In this document: positions 1 through 8,160 of the stretch, piece after piece | Position numbering within the stretch: position 1 is the stretch's first letter | Layout: each line of letters opens with the position of its first letter | From: JAFGJU01 sp964570935 | Lineage (GTDB): Bacteria; Eisenbacteria; RBG-16-71-46; JAFGJU01 | Length of the DNA stretch: 31,646 nt | Direction of reading: 5' to 3' | NCBI GenBank assembly: GCA_964570935.1 | Contig: CAZMZP010000100.1 | Span: 1 to 31,646 of the forward strand | The notes under the pieces: generated by a model | What the model was told of the DNA's origin: nothing | What the model saw: only the letters and a program-made list of their open reading frames with translations | Databases searched by the model: none | Made by a program: the position numbers and the translations under genes

Positions 1-37
1 CATCAAGGCCTAACGACGTGGTCGGGCGAGGTTGCCC

Positions 38-66
38 TTGACAGGGGGTGTGCCGCCGAATAGAGT
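38..66 (+). promoter_or_regulatory. Sigma-70-type promoter for the small membrane protein gene
   Basis: TTGACA at 38-43 is followed by a 17-nt spacer and TAGAGT at 61-66. The -35 box is perfect and the -10 box keeps the T, A and final T seen in other promoters of this window. Transcription would start near 73, giving a leader of about 58 nt before the ATG at 131. Confidence 0.6.
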
Positions 67-130
67 GCGCGTCGGCGTTCCTTCAGGCGTGCCAGGCAGT
101 GTCCAGGACGCGGAAAGGAGTTGACGTGTC

Positions 131-379
131 ATGAAGCTCAATGCCGTTTCTATGGGTGTCGCTCTGGGTCTGGTGCTCGGGGTGGGTTCGTTCCTGATGA
201 CGCTGATGATCCTGTCTCAGGGAGGCGGGGCACACCTTCATCTGCTAAGGCGCGTGTGTCCCGGCTTCAGCGTCGGACTGGGCGGGGCCTTCGTGGGTCT
301 CGTCTACTGGTTCGTCTACGGCTTCGTCGTCGGCGCCCTCCTGGCCCTGGTCTACAACCGCGTCAGCAAGAAGGTGTAG
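131..379 (+). CDS. Small two-helix membrane protein (holin-like annotation group), unknown function
   Basis: An 82-residue protein with two hydrophobic stretches, roughly residues 5-29 and 44-76, glycine-rich in the first, and a short basic tail (NRVSKKV). The ATG at 131 has a good ribosome site, GGAAAGGAG at 112-120, and a promoter at 38-66, so the gene is very likely real. It resembles the short bacterial membrane proteins that start MKLN and end YNR, which databases often label bacteriophage holin although no phage genes are near. No catalytic motif is visible. It stands alone: the next gene lies on the other strand. A GCGGC/GCCGC hairpin just after the stop could end or protect its transcript but has no T run. 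Function unknown. Confidence 0.75.
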   Translation: MKLNAVSMGVALGLVLGVGSFLMTLMILSQGGGAHLHLLRRVCPGFSVGLGGAFVGLVYWFVYGFVVGALLALVYNRVSKKV

Positions 380-528
380 GCGGCGGAGCAGCCGCAATCT
401 CGCCCGCGGCGCCGGGGTGCAGGCTGACAGCCCTGGAGCAGGACCTAGAAATCACTTCTGACAACGGGATTATTCTGCTGTAGCACAAGCAGTTACTGAC
501 GTGGAACTTACGGGCCGGCGTGGTGTAT

Positions 529-2088
529 TCAGTCTCGGAGACGGGGCTGCCTGCCTTTTCCGTTGGCCGGCCTGCAATCCTCTTCCGGTTCCGTCATTCC
601 CCCGGGTCCAGGCACCCGCGGGGACAGGTACGGGACGGTATCGGTGGACAGCTCCTTCCTCCCTTTTCCGCCAGACTGCTTTGCCTCCTTCAACATTATG
701 TTCCTCGTCGCCACGACCAGCCCGAACAGATACCAGATGAACAGGGGATAGTTGAAGGAGCTGGAGTAATCATCCACGGTCTCGTGCAGCACGAAGATGA
801 CGAAGAATGTCTGGAACAGCACCATCAGCGCCAGAAGCGTCTTGTCCTTTCCGCCTGCGCGGATTGCCTGCGCGGATACCCTGAAAAGACTCACCATCAG
901 CCAGACGAAGCCGCCCAGGCCCAGCAGGCCTATCGTGTAGAAGTAGAGAAGGTACTGGCAGTGAGGGTTGTTGCTCCCCAGGGCCACGAACCCCCTCGGC
1001 AGATGAATCACCGGGCCGTGACCGATGAACGGATGCTCCAGGGATTTCTCGAACACCTCCCTCATGACCTGCCCCCGGTCCACGTGGCTTCCGACCTTGT
1101 CCTGCAGCTCCGAGAATCTCTCCCAAATGTTGGGCACGATTCCGGCGGCGGACAGGAGGTTATGACCGACAAGGAAGACAGTGACGCACAGCAAGATGCC
1201 TGTCACGACCTTCCTGGTGTCGAAGATGCCCCTGCTCCTCCACACGAGGAACGCGAGCCCGGCCACTCCGGCCATGACGGCTCCCCGCATGGCGGTGCTG
1301 GAGAAGATCAGGAGATACACGGCGATTAGAACGACCAGGATACCGCGCAGAATCCGTGACTTTTCCCTGGGTATCATGAACACGAAGAGCAGCAGATAGA
1401 AGATCGAGTACTGTGACAGACCGCTGACGTTTCTGAAAGCGGAGCCGGCCCTGATCATCGGCACGTCGGACGGCATCGTCCTGGCGATGAAGAAGTAGGG
1501 CAGGAGTTCCTTGCCGGGAAGGAAGATCTCGAAAAGCCCGATGGCGGCGATTATCGCGGCGCTTACAACGCCCGCCCAGAGCAGGCGCCGGACGGCCCGC
1601 GCGTCTGGGGTGAGGTTGACGACCAGATAGTATATGGCGACCGACGTGAAGAAAACGCTGAAGCCTCTCAGGTTCACGCCCATCAGCCCTTGCGGCACGT
1701 TCAGGAACGACAGGACGTACGCCGCGGACATGACCATTATCGGGATGTCCAGGGGGGTCCTTATGGAGATCTTCTTCTTGGCGATGACCTGCTGTGCCAT
1801 CCAGGTCGAAAGAAGGATCAGTATGAAGACTGTGTTGCTGGTTCCTATGGAGAGATGTGCCGGGAACAGCGAGATCACGACGAACGCGGCGATGGCGCGT
1901 GAGGGCTTGACCAGAAAGGCCGCGGCCGCGATGAAGAACCCCACCAGGATCTCCACCGTCCTGTGGTAGGGGTTCACTATCGCAGACCCCAACAGGATCC
2001 CGAGGACGACCGGCAGGATGATCCTGAGCAGGGTGTAAGCGCTCGGGACTCTGTCTTTGACTCTGGTCAGTATCTGCCAAACGTGCAT
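529..2088 (-). CDS. O-antigen ligase / Wzy-type polymerase family membrane protein
   Basis: A 519-residue integral membrane protein with about ten to twelve hydrophobic segments. It fits the Wzy_C/WaaL family, which transfers or polymerises sugar chains on lipid carriers at the outer face of the inner membrane. Supporting motifs are a short STAMRGA segment after a helix, and a large periplasmic loop with GHGPVIHLPRG and NPHCQYLLYFYTIGLLGLGG, matching the family's pattern of a histidine in a loop followed by a helix. The reading frame stays open upstream to 2289, but I start at the ATG at 2088: a promoter sits just upstream (2116-2144) and GGAGGGAA lies about 14 nt before the ATG. The last 45 residues are polar and proline/glycine-rich. 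Substrate unknown; it may work with the divergent glycosyltransferases at 2341-4264. Confidence 0.8.
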   Translation of the reverse strand: MHVWQILTRVKDRVPSAYTLLRIILPVVLGILLGSAIVNPYHRTVEILVGFFIAAAAFLVKPSRAIAAFVVISLFPAHLSIGTSNTVFILILLSTWMAQQVIAKKKISIRTPLDIPIMVMSAAYVLSFLNVPQGLMGVNLRGFSVFFTSVAIYYLVVNLTPDARAVRRLLWAGVVSAAIIAAIGLFEIFLPGKELLPYFFIARTMPSDVPMIRAGSAFRNVSGLSQYSIFYLLLFVFMIPREKSRILRGILVVLIAVYLLIFSSTAMRGAVMAGVAGLAFLVWRSRGIFDTRKVVTGILLCVTVFLVGHNLLSAAGIVPNIWERFSELQDKVGSHVDRGQVMREVFEKSLEHPFIGHGPVIHLPRGFVALGSNNPHCQYLLYFYTIGLLGLGGFVWLMVSLFRVSAQAIRAGGKDKTLLALMVLFQTFFVIFVLHETVDDYSSSFNYPLFIWYLFGLVVATRNIMLKEAKQSGGKGRKELSTDTVPYLSPRVPGPGGMTEPEEDCRPANGKGRQPRLRD

Positions 2089-2115
2089 TTGTTGAATCTC
2101 GATTCCCTCCGCCGC

Positions 2116-2144
2116 ATTGTAGCAGGCGTACCGGCCGGTTTCAA
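2116..2144 (-). promoter_or_regulatory. Sigma-70-type promoter for the O-antigen ligase-like gene
   Basis: Read on the minus strand, TTGAAA (2139-2144), a 17-nt spacer and TACAAT (2116-2121). Transcription would start near 2109, leaving a leader of about 20 nt that begins at the GGAGGG ribosome site. It is back to back with the promoter at 2209-2237. Confidence 0.65.
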
Positions 2145-2208
2145 TGACGTCCGGGCGCGCGGCCGCGCTGCGCGGCGTGGATTCGGTGTCCCGAGAAGCT
2201 CGGTGCGG

Positions 2209-2237
2209 TTGACACGGCCTCCAGCTTTGGCTATACT
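2209..2237 (+). promoter_or_regulatory. Strong sigma-70-type promoter for the glycosyltransferase-dcd-nadA-thyX operon
   Basis: TTGACA at 2209-2214, a 17-nt spacer and TATACT at 2232-2237: a near-consensus site. Transcription would start near 2244, about 97 nt before the first gene. The genes that follow on this strand are closely spaced down to 8685, with no terminator seen between them. Confidence 0.75.
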
Positions 2238-2275
2238 GCGCCTTTGGCTCTGCCGAGTCTGGCCGGAATCCCCAT

Positions 2276-2304
2276 CCTGTGGGAAGCAAGTGTCATGCCA
2301 CAGG
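2276..2304 (+). promoter_or_regulatory. Leader hairpin with a possible short upstream ORF
   Basis: CCTGTGG (2276-2282) pairs perfectly with CCACAGG (2298-2304) around a 15-nt loop, within the predicted leader. An ATG at 2295-2297 falls at the end of the loop and opens a 19-codon frame that stops at 2354, inside the start of the gene at 2341. A regulatory role is inference only. Confidence 0.35.
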
Positions 2305-2340
2305 CTCGCGGTCCTTCTCACTTCGTAGTCCCGTTTCCGG

Positions 2341-3573
2341 ATGAGAGAGAGTAAGTACGGCCGTACATTCCTGAAGTTTGGCGGGCTTCTGGCCTGCGCG
2401 TTTCTGCTCGGCCTTGTCCTGAGGCTGGGACTGGCTCTCACCGTCGAGGAGACGCTGCACTGGCCGGACAGCAGGTGGTATTTCGACACAGCCGAACAGA
2501 TCTCGTCCGGGCGCGGTGTAGGCGGCTCGATCACCCGCGCTCCCCTGTATCCGTACTTCCTGTCCTTGTTGTTCCTGTTCTCTCACCGCCTGCTGTTCGT
2601 GCGTGTCTGCGAGTCCGTGCTGGCCGCGCTGGCAGTCGTGCTGGTGGGGTTGGTCGGCAGAAGACTGTTTTCCGACAGAGTCGGAATCCTCGCCGCGTTC
2701 GCCGCGGCGGTCTATCCCTATTTCGTGTACCTGCCGTCGGCGCAGGTTTCCGACAACCTGGTCACACTTCTGATGCTTGCCTCCGTGCTGGCCCTGGTCT
2801 GGGGCAGGGAGCGCCTGGTATGGAGCCATGCCGCGGTGTCGGGTGTCTTCCTGGGCCTCTGCCTGCTGGCGAGGCCGTCCGTCGTGACGGTCGTGCCAGG
2901 ACTGGTGGTCTGGCCGCTGTTCTGGCGGAGGGCGGGCGGCGCGAGGGCGCTGCTCGGGAAATCCATTCTGGTGGTCGGCGTCGCGGTTCTGACTGTGCTG
3001 CCGTGGACGGCGCGGAATTACGCCGCGACGGGTCACTTCGTGTTCGTGGCCACCGGCGGCGGCAGGCAGTTCTGGTACGGGAACAGCCCGTACGCGGACG
3101 CCAGCACGACCGAGAACCCGGAGTTCCCCCCTGAGTTGAAGGCCAGGCTTTTGGCCCTGCCGGACGAGCCTTCGCGGGAAAAGCTGCTCTATGAGGAGGG
3201 CATGAGGTTCGTGAGGGAGAATCCGGGCAGGGCGCTCGGGCTTTACGTGAAGAAGCTGGGCAACCTGTTCCAGCTCTATCCGTCTGTTCACACTGGCGGT
3301 TCCGTTGGTGAAAGGCCACCGGTGCGCGCCGTCATGGGGTTAGTGTCCGTGGCGCTGTTCGGTCTTTCGCTGGCCGGCGCCGCGCTTGTGTTCGCCGCCG
3401 GGGGGCGAGCGACCGTTCTCCCTCTCGTGGTGATGAGCTACTGCCTCGGGAGCGCCGTGTTCCTGACGGTCATGCGCTACAGGCTGCCGGTGGACCCCTA
3501 CTTGATAGTGCTTGCGTCGGCCGCCGCGGGCCGAATCCTCAAGTGGCCGGTGCAGGAGCCGGCAGCGAGATGA
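2341..3573 (+). CDS. GT-C fold glycosyltransferase (ArnT/PMT-like, polyprenyl-phosphate-sugar dependent)
   Basis: A 410-residue membrane protein with a hydrophobic N-terminal helix (about 13-34) and roughly eight to ten further helices. The first outer loop carries acidic residues in WPDSRWYFDTAEQI (D43, D49), followed by APLYPYFLSLLF. This layout is typical of GT-C enzymes, which take a sugar from a polyprenyl-phosphate carrier and move it to a lipid, glycan or protein in the periplasm. A stop codon lies five codons upstream in frame, so 2341 is the first possible ATG, although no good ribosome site precedes it. The GT2 gene that follows (3581) is the sort of enzyme that charges such carriers, so the pair probably works together. 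Acceptor unknown. Confidence 0.8.
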   Translation: MRESKYGRTFLKFGGLLACAFLLGLVLRLGLALTVEETLHWPDSRWYFDTAEQISSGRGVGGSITRAPLYPYFLSLLFLFSHRLLFVRVCESVLAALAVVLVGLVGRRLFSDRVGILAAFAAAVYPYFVYLPSAQVSDNLVTLLMLASVLALVWGRERLVWSHAAVSGVFLGLCLLARPSVVTVVPGLVVWPLFWRRAGGARALLGKSILVVGVAVLTVLPWTARNYAATGHFVFVATGGGRQFWYGNSPYADASTTENPEFPPELKARLLALPDEPSREKLLYEEGMRFVRENPGRALGLYVKKLGNLFQLYPSVHTGGSVGERPPVRAVMGLVSVALFGLSLAGAALVFAAGGRATVLPLVVMSYCLGSAVFLTVMRYRLPVDPYLIVLASAAAGRILKWPVQEPAAR

Positions 3574-3580
3574 GGCGAGC

Positions 3581-4264
3581 TTGAAACTGTCCGTGATCAT
3601 ACCCGTGTACAACGAGATGAGGACGATCCGGGAGCTGCTTTCCCGTGTGACGGCGGTCGATGTCGAAAAGGAGATCATCCTCGTTGACGACTTCTCCACG
3701 GACGGCACGCGCGAATACCTGGAGTCGATAAAGAACCAGCCGGGACTGAAAGTAGTGTTTCACCCCCGCAACATGGGCAAGGGCCGCGCCATCCGCAGTG
3801 CGATTCCGCACATCACCGGAGATGTGGCAGTGATCCAGGACGCCGACCTGGAATACGACCCCCGGGACTATCCCAAGCTGATCGCTCCCATCCTGGACGG
3901 CAGGGCGAGCGTCGTGTACGGCTCGCGGTATTCGAACCCGGAAAACGACCTGCCTCTTACCAGGTTCAAGGTCGCTGTGCTCCTGCTGACGGCCATGGCG
4001 AACGTCCTGTTCGGAGCCCGCATCACGGACGAGGCCACGTGCTACAAGGCCTTCAAGTCCGAGGTGCTGAAGGGCATTCCTCTCAAGTGCGAGCGTTTCG
4101 AGTTCTGTCCGGAGGTGACCGCCAAGGTGAGGAAGAGGGGCTATCGGATCGTGGAGGTCCCCATCTCCTTCAAGTACAGAACCGCGAAGGAAGGAAAGAA
4201 GATCGGATGGAGAGACGGCCTGGAGGCCGTTCTGACTCTTATTAGGTATAGGTTCACGGACTGA
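3581..4264 (+). CDS. GT2 family glycosyltransferase, DPM1-like (polyprenyl-phosphate sugar synthase)
   Basis: A 227-residue soluble GT-A enzyme. The N-terminus reads KLSVIIPVYNE, followed by LVDDFSTDGT (D36, D37) and IQDADLEYDP (D87-A-D89, the metal-binding DXD motif). Length and motifs fit dolichyl-phosphate-mannose synthase-like enzymes, which load a sugar from a nucleotide donor onto a polyprenyl phosphate. There is no C-terminal membrane domain. The start is a TTG at 3581 with GAGG at 3572-3575, only eight bases after the GT-C stop; an upstream in-frame start at 3512 would add an arginine-rich tail overlapping the previous gene and is unlikely. The basic C-terminal part (FKYRTAKEGKKIGWRDG) is common in this family. 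Likely partner of the 2341 gene. Confidence 0.85.
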   Translation: MKLSVIIPVYNEMRTIRELLSRVTAVDVEKEIILVDDFSTDGTREYLESIKNQPGLKVVFHPRNMGKGRAIRSAIPHITGDVAVIQDADLEYDPRDYPKLIAPILDGRASVVYGSRYSNPENDLPLTRFKVAVLLLTAMANVLFGARITDEATCYKAFKSEVLKGIPLKCERFEFCPEVTAKVRKRGYRIVEVPISFKYRTAKEGKKIGWRDGLEAVLTLIRYRFTD

Positions 4265-4284
4265 GGGAACCCGTGGTCGGACCG

Positions 4285-4303
4285 CGCGGCCGGGCGCGCC
4301 GCG
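4285..4303 (+). repeat. Short intercistronic hairpin before dcd
   Basis: CGCGGC (4285-4290) and GCCGCG (4298-4303) form a 6-bp stem around 7 nt in the 59-nt gap between the GT2 gene and dcd. There is no T run, so termination is unlikely. Confidence 0.3.
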
Positions 4304-4323
4304 TCTGACCCGGCGGAGAAGAA

Positions 4324-4878
4324 ATGGCTCTGAAATCAGACAAATGGATCCGCAGGATGGCCCTGGATCATGGCATGATCACCCCGTTCGAGGACGGACA
4401 GGTCTCCGACGGCGTCGTGTCGTTCGGGCTTTCCTCGTACGGCTACGACTTGAGGATAGCCGACGAATTCAAGATATTCACAAACGTGCGGTGCTCCGTC
4501 GTCGACCCGAAGGATTTCGACGTGAAGTCGTTCGTGGACTTCAAGGGTCCGGTATGCGTGGTGCCCCCCAATTCCTTCGTCCTGGGCAGGACCGTCGAAT
4601 ACCTGAAAATCCCCAGGAACGTGCTCACCATTTGTCTGGGCAAGTCCACGTACGCAAGGTGTGGAATAATAGTCAACGTCACACCGTTCGAACCGGAATG
4701 GGAGGGCCACGCGACTCTGGAGATCTCGAACACCACACCGCTGCCGGCCAGAGTCTATGCCAACGAGGGCATAGCGCAGGTTGTGTTTTTCGAGAGCGAC
4801 GAACAGTGCGAGAGGTCTTACGCGGACAGGAAGGGAAAGTACCAGAAGCAGGTCGGCGTGACTCCGCCCAGGGTTTGA
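4324..4878 (+). CDS. dcd: dCTP deaminase
   Basis: A 184-residue protein of normal length for dCTP deaminase, which converts dCTP to dUTP in the route to dTTP. The family signature is clear: GKSTYARCG (106-114, including S108 and R112), FEPEWEGHATLEISN with the likely catalytic glutamate E133, and YANEGIAQVVFF. The N-terminus SFGLSSYGYDLRI also matches. It could be a bifunctional deaminase/dUTPase, as in some archaea and Gram-positive bacteria; no separate dut gene is in the window, so this cannot be settled here. GGAGAAG lies five bases before the ATG. The downstream thyX gene supplies the methylation step to dTMP, so the two pyrimidine genes make metabolic sense in one operon. Confidence 0.95.
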   Translation: MALKSDKWIRRMALDHGMITPFEDGQVSDGVVSFGLSSYGYDLRIADEFKIFTNVRCSVVDPKDFDVKSFVDFKGPVCVVPPNSFVLGRTVEYLKIPRNVLTICLGKSTYARCGIIVNVTPFEPEWEGHATLEISNTTPLPARVYANEGIAQVVFFESDEQCERSYADRKGKYQKQVGVTPPRV

Positions 4879-4924
4879 TAACGGCTCGTCGAGGGCGGAC
4901 CGGCCGCATGGGAACGACACTCTT

Positions 4925-6013
4925 ATGAGGATCAAGGGAACCTCACTTCCGGACGAATACGTGGGTCTTTCCGACGAAGAGGTCGGGGAGAGAATTCACA
5001 AGAAGAGGGCGGAGCACGGCGGACGTCTCGTACTTCTCGCGCACCACTATCAAAGAAGAGAAATCGTCCAGCTCGCCGACTTCAGGGGAGACTCGTACGG
5101 ACTCTCGAAGAGGGCGTCCCAGCAGAGTTCCGAGTTGATAGTCTTCTGCGGTGTGCACTTCATGGCCGAGAGCGCCGACGTGCTCACGAGGGATGACCAG
5201 AGGGTGTACCTGCCCAACATGGCCGCGCGCTGTCCGATGGCCGACATGGCGGACGCGGCGGACGTCGAAGTGGCCTGGGCGGGCATTAGGGAGGCCATCG
5301 GTCCCGGAGCGGTGCTTCCGGTCCTGTACATAAACTCCGTCGTCGAGCTCAAGGCCTTCTGCGGAAACGAGGGCGGCACGGTCTGCACGTCTTCAAACGC
5401 GAAGGCCGCCATCGAGTGGGGACTGAAGCAGGCTGAAAGGGTGATGTTCCTGCCGGACGAGCACCTGGGCCGGAACACGGGCAAACGTCTGGGTGTTCCC
5501 GCGGACCGGACGGTGGTCTGGGATCCCGACCAGCCGCTGGGCGGGCTCACGCCCGCGGAGCTCGAGAGAGCCCGCCTCATTCTCTGGAAGGGCCACTGCC
5601 ACGTGCACACCTGGTTCTCGGCCGAGCACGTGAGGGCCGTTCGGGCGTCATTCCCGACCGTCAGGGTCGTGGTGCACCCCGAGTGCAGGGAGGAAGTCGT
5701 GGACCTGGCGGATGCCTCCGGCTCGACGGAATTCATAGTGAACTACGTGCAATCGTCCCCGCCGGGTTCCGTCATAGCCATAGGCACCGAGGTGAACCTG
5801 GTCAGCCGGCTCGCCGCGGAAAACCCCGACAAGCGAGTGTTCGAGCTGTCGAGGTCACTCTGTCCCAACATGTTCAGGATAAATCTGAAGAACCTCCTCT
5901 GGACTCTTGAATCCCTGGACGAGAGTACTCTCGTCAGGGTGCCGCCAGAGTTGAAGCCGGGCGCTAGGACTGCCCTGGGCAGAATGCTCACGATATCAGA
6001 AGCCAGGAAGTGA
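4925..6013 (+). CDS. nadA: Quinolinate synthase A
   Basis: A 362-residue protein that matches quinolinate synthase, the [4Fe-4S] enzyme that condenses iminoaspartate with dihydroxyacetone phosphate to form quinolinate for NAD synthesis. It has LAHHYQRREI (H40, H41) and the three expected cluster cysteines: C103 in PNMAARCPMAD, C254 in HPECREEV and C313 in SLCPNMFRINL. Two further conserved stretches, CTSSNA and FLPDEHLGRNT, are typical. The protein is slightly longer than the usual 300-350 residues because of the N-terminal 25 residues. The start is the ATG at 4925, 46 bases after dcd, with only a weak ribosome site. nadB and nadC are not in the window. Confidence 0.95.
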   Translation: MRIKGTSLPDEYVGLSDEEVGERIHKKRAEHGGRLVLLAHHYQRREIVQLADFRGDSYGLSKRASQQSSELIVFCGVHFMAESADVLTRDDQRVYLPNMAARCPMADMADAADVEVAWAGIREAIGPGAVLPVLYINSVVELKAFCGNEGGTVCTSSNAKAAIEWGLKQAERVMFLPDEHLGRNTGKRLGVPADRTVVWDPDQPLGGLTPAELERARLILWKGHCHVHTWFSAEHVRAVRASFPTVRVVVHPECREEVVDLADASGSTEFIVNYVQSSPPGSVIAIGTEVNLVSRLAAENPDKRVFELSRSLCPNMFRINLKNLLWTLESLDESTLVRVPPELKPGARTALGRMLTISEARK

Positions 6014-6023
6014 GAGACGCCAC

Positions 6024-6713
6024 ATGCCATCAAGACAGACCGCGCGTTCCCCCAGGCCCGGCCGCTGCCGGCTTGAAGTAGAGCTTCTTTCCCACACTCC
6101 CGACCCCGAACGTCTCATCGAGAGGGCGGCGAGGACGTGCTACGACACGACCCACAGGATGTCGTATTCCGACACAAGGGCGTTCCTGAAGAAGTTGTAC
6201 GAGGCCGGCCATCACTCGGTGTTCGAGCACGCCGGCGCCACTTTCAGGGTCAGGGGCGTGAGCAGGGCGTGTTCGCATCAGCTGGTCAGGCACAGGCTGG
6301 CGTCGTATTCGCAGAGGAGCCAGAGATACGTCAAGGAAACGGAAGCAGTGTACGTGACGCCTCCGAGCGTACGGAAGGCGGGCAGGGAAGCGGAGGATTT
6401 CTACGGAATGACCATGCGCGCGGCGTGGGACGCGTACTTGGGGCTGATGTCCAGGGGCGTTCCCAGAGAGGATGCGCGCTACGTGCTGCCCAACGCGTGC
6501 GCGACGGAGATAGTCATGAGCGCGAACTTCCGCGAGTGGCTGCACATCCTGGAGCAGCGGCTGGCGCCCGACGCGCAGTGGGAGATAGCGGAATTGTGTC
6601 GCCTGATTCACAAGAAACTGATGGAGGTCGCGCCCGGCGTCTTCGGTCTCATCCAGGCTCGGCCCGGGAGACGCGCCGCGGGCAGGGACTCCAGGAAAGG
6701 GCAGGGTCAATGA
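6024..6713 (+). CDS. thyX: Flavin-dependent thymidylate synthase
   Basis: A 229-residue ThyX, which methylates dUMP to dTMP using methylene-tetrahydrofolate, FAD and NADPH. The hallmark RHR-X7-S motif is present at 89-99 (RHRLASYSQRS), with FEHAGATFRVRGVSRACSHQ before it and the helix YVLPNACATEIVMSANFREW after it. It starts 10 bases after nadA, and its stop overlaps the start of the next gene by four bases (ATGA). The first 15 residues are basic and proline-rich and do not align with the family, so translation may begin slightly later, although no better start codon is visible. With dcd it provides a dCTP to dUTP to dTMP route. Confidence 0.95.
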   Translation: MPSRQTARSPRPGRCRLEVELLSHTPDPERLIERAARTCYDTTHRMSYSDTRAFLKKLYEAGHHSVFEHAGATFRVRGVSRACSHQLVRHRLASYSQRSQRYVKETEAVYVTPPSVRKAGREAEDFYGMTMRAAWDAYLGLMSRGVPREDARYVLPNACATEIVMSANFREWLHILEQRLAPDAQWEIAELCRLIHKKLMEVAPGVFGLIQARPGRRAAGRDSRKGQGQ

Positions 6714-8137
6714 AGAGAACCTGGGATCTGTGTTTGGCGGGGAAATGGACCAGGACAGACGACACGTTCGAGGTCAGGTCGCCGTTCGACGGTTCAGTCG
6801 TGGCCGAGGTCTGTAGGGTGTCCCCGGGACAGACCGAAGAGGCGGCGGCTCACGCGGCGAAGGCGTTCGAGACAACCAGGTCTCTCAGCGGCTTCGAGCG
6901 CTCCAGAATACTGGAGGCGGCGAGCGCGGCGATCGCGAGACGGGCCGAGGAGATCGCCAGGGTCATGAGCCTCGAGTCGGGCAAGACCATCAGAGACGCG
7001 AGGGTCGAGACGGCCAGAGCGTCGAACACGTTCAAAGTCGCCGCGGAAGAGGCCAAGAGGATCGGCGGGGAGTACCTGCCCCTGGACTGGATTCAGAACT
7101 CCGAGGGCAGGTTCGGAATAACACGACGCTTTCCGCTGGGCCCGGTGCTCGGGATTACGCCCTTCAATTTTCCGCTGAACCTGGTGGCGCATAAGGTCGC
7201 GCCGGCCCTGGCAGCGGGCAACCCCGTGGTGGTGAAGCCGGCGTCGTCGACCCCCCTGTGCGCCCTGTTGCTGGCGGAGATACTGCTCGAGGCGGGCCTC
7301 CCTCGGGAAGCCGTCTCGGTCGTCCCTTGCCCAGGTTCCATGGCGGAACCCATGGTCGCGGACGAACGATTCAAACTGTTCTCGTTCACCGGAAGCGCGG
7401 AGGTGGGCTGGCGCCTGAAGAGCCTTGCCGGGAAGAAGAGGGTCACGCTGGAGCTGGGAGGAAACGCCGCCGTCGTCGTGGACCGGGACGTACAGCTCGA
7501 GCCCGCGGCGGAGAAGTGTGTGCGCGGAGCCTTCGCGAACGCCGGCCAGATATGCATTTCGATACAGCGCGTCTTCGTTCACCGCGACGTCTACGAGCCG
7601 TTCGTGGGGTTTCTGGTGGCCCGCACGCGCAACCTGGTTTTGGGCGACCCGCTGGAGGAAGCCACGGACGTGGGACCGATGATAGACGTTGCTTCCGCGG
7701 AGAAGACGGAGTCATGGGTGAAAGAAGCTCTCGCGGGCGGCGCCAGAGCTCTGACGGGCGCGGTCAGGCGTGGCACCATGTTCGAACCGACTGTGCTGGT
7801 GGACGCAAGGCCGGACCTGAAAGTCAGTTGCTGCGAGGTCTTCGCTCCTGTCGTGGTCGTCGCCCCGTTTTCGGACATGGAGGAGGCGTTCGAGCGCGTC
7901 AACGATTCAACTTATGGTCTTCAGGCTGGAGTGTTCACGCGGAGCCTGGCGCACGCCATCCGGGCTTTCGAGCGGCTGGAGGTCGGAGGAGTCGTGCTCA
8001 ACGACGTGCCGACGTACAGGGTGGACCATATGCCATACGGAGGAGTGAAGGACTCCGGCTTCGGCAGGGAAGGCCTGAAGTACGCGATAGAGGAGATGAC
8101 GGAGCTGAAGCTCCTGGCCGTTAACTCAAGAGGGTAG
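6710..8137 (+). CDS. NAD(P)-dependent aldehyde dehydrogenase (ALDH superfamily)
   Basis: A 475-residue aldehyde dehydrogenase of standard length. The catalytic cysteine is C282 (NAGQICISIQR) and the general base is E248 (LELGGN); their 34-residue spacing equals that of the superfamily. TPFNFPLNLVAHKVAPA and the cofactor stretch VVVKPASSTPL are also present, and the C-terminus has PYGGVKDSGFGREG. The substrate cannot be read: non-phosphorylating glyceraldehyde-3-phosphate, lactaldehyde and phosphonoacetaldehyde dehydrogenases all share these motifs. The ATG at 6710 overlaps the thyX stop, with AGGAAAGG and GCAGGG just upstream, so it is translationally coupled to thyX. The same frame is open upstream to 6137, but that stretch is antiphase to thyX and not coding. 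Confidence 0.9.
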   Translation: MKRTWDLCLAGKWTRTDDTFEVRSPFDGSVVAEVCRVSPGQTEEAAAHAAKAFETTRSLSGFERSRILEAASAAIARRAEEIARVMSLESGKTIRDARVETARASNTFKVAAEEAKRIGGEYLPLDWIQNSEGRFGITRRFPLGPVLGITPFNFPLNLVAHKVAPALAAGNPVVVKPASSTPLCALLLAEILLEAGLPREAVSVVPCPGSMAEPMVADERFKLFSFTGSAEVGWRLKSLAGKKRVTLELGGNAAVVVDRDVQLEPAAEKCVRGAFANAGQICISIQRVFVHRDVYEPFVGFLVARTRNLVLGDPLEEATDVGPMIDVASAEKTESWVKEALAGGARALTGAVRRGTMFEPTVLVDARPDLKVSCCEVFAPVVVVAPFSDMEEAFERVNDSTYGLQAGVFTRSLAHAIRAFERLEVGGVVLNDVPTYRVDHMPYGGVKDSGFGREGLKYAIEEMTELKLLAVNSRG

Positions 8138-8160
8138 GAAGGACCCTTCAACCGGGCTCA

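Noticed and set aside
131..379. Phage or lysis cassette from the holin-like small protein
   Set aside because: No endolysin, integrase or structural phage gene is near; the holin label for this family appears to be only a naming habit.
6137..6709. Long N-terminal extension of the aldehyde dehydrogenase frame
   Set aside because: This part overlaps thyX in another frame, is Gly/Arg-rich and has no homology; the ATG at 6710 has a ribosome site and gives the standard ALDH length.
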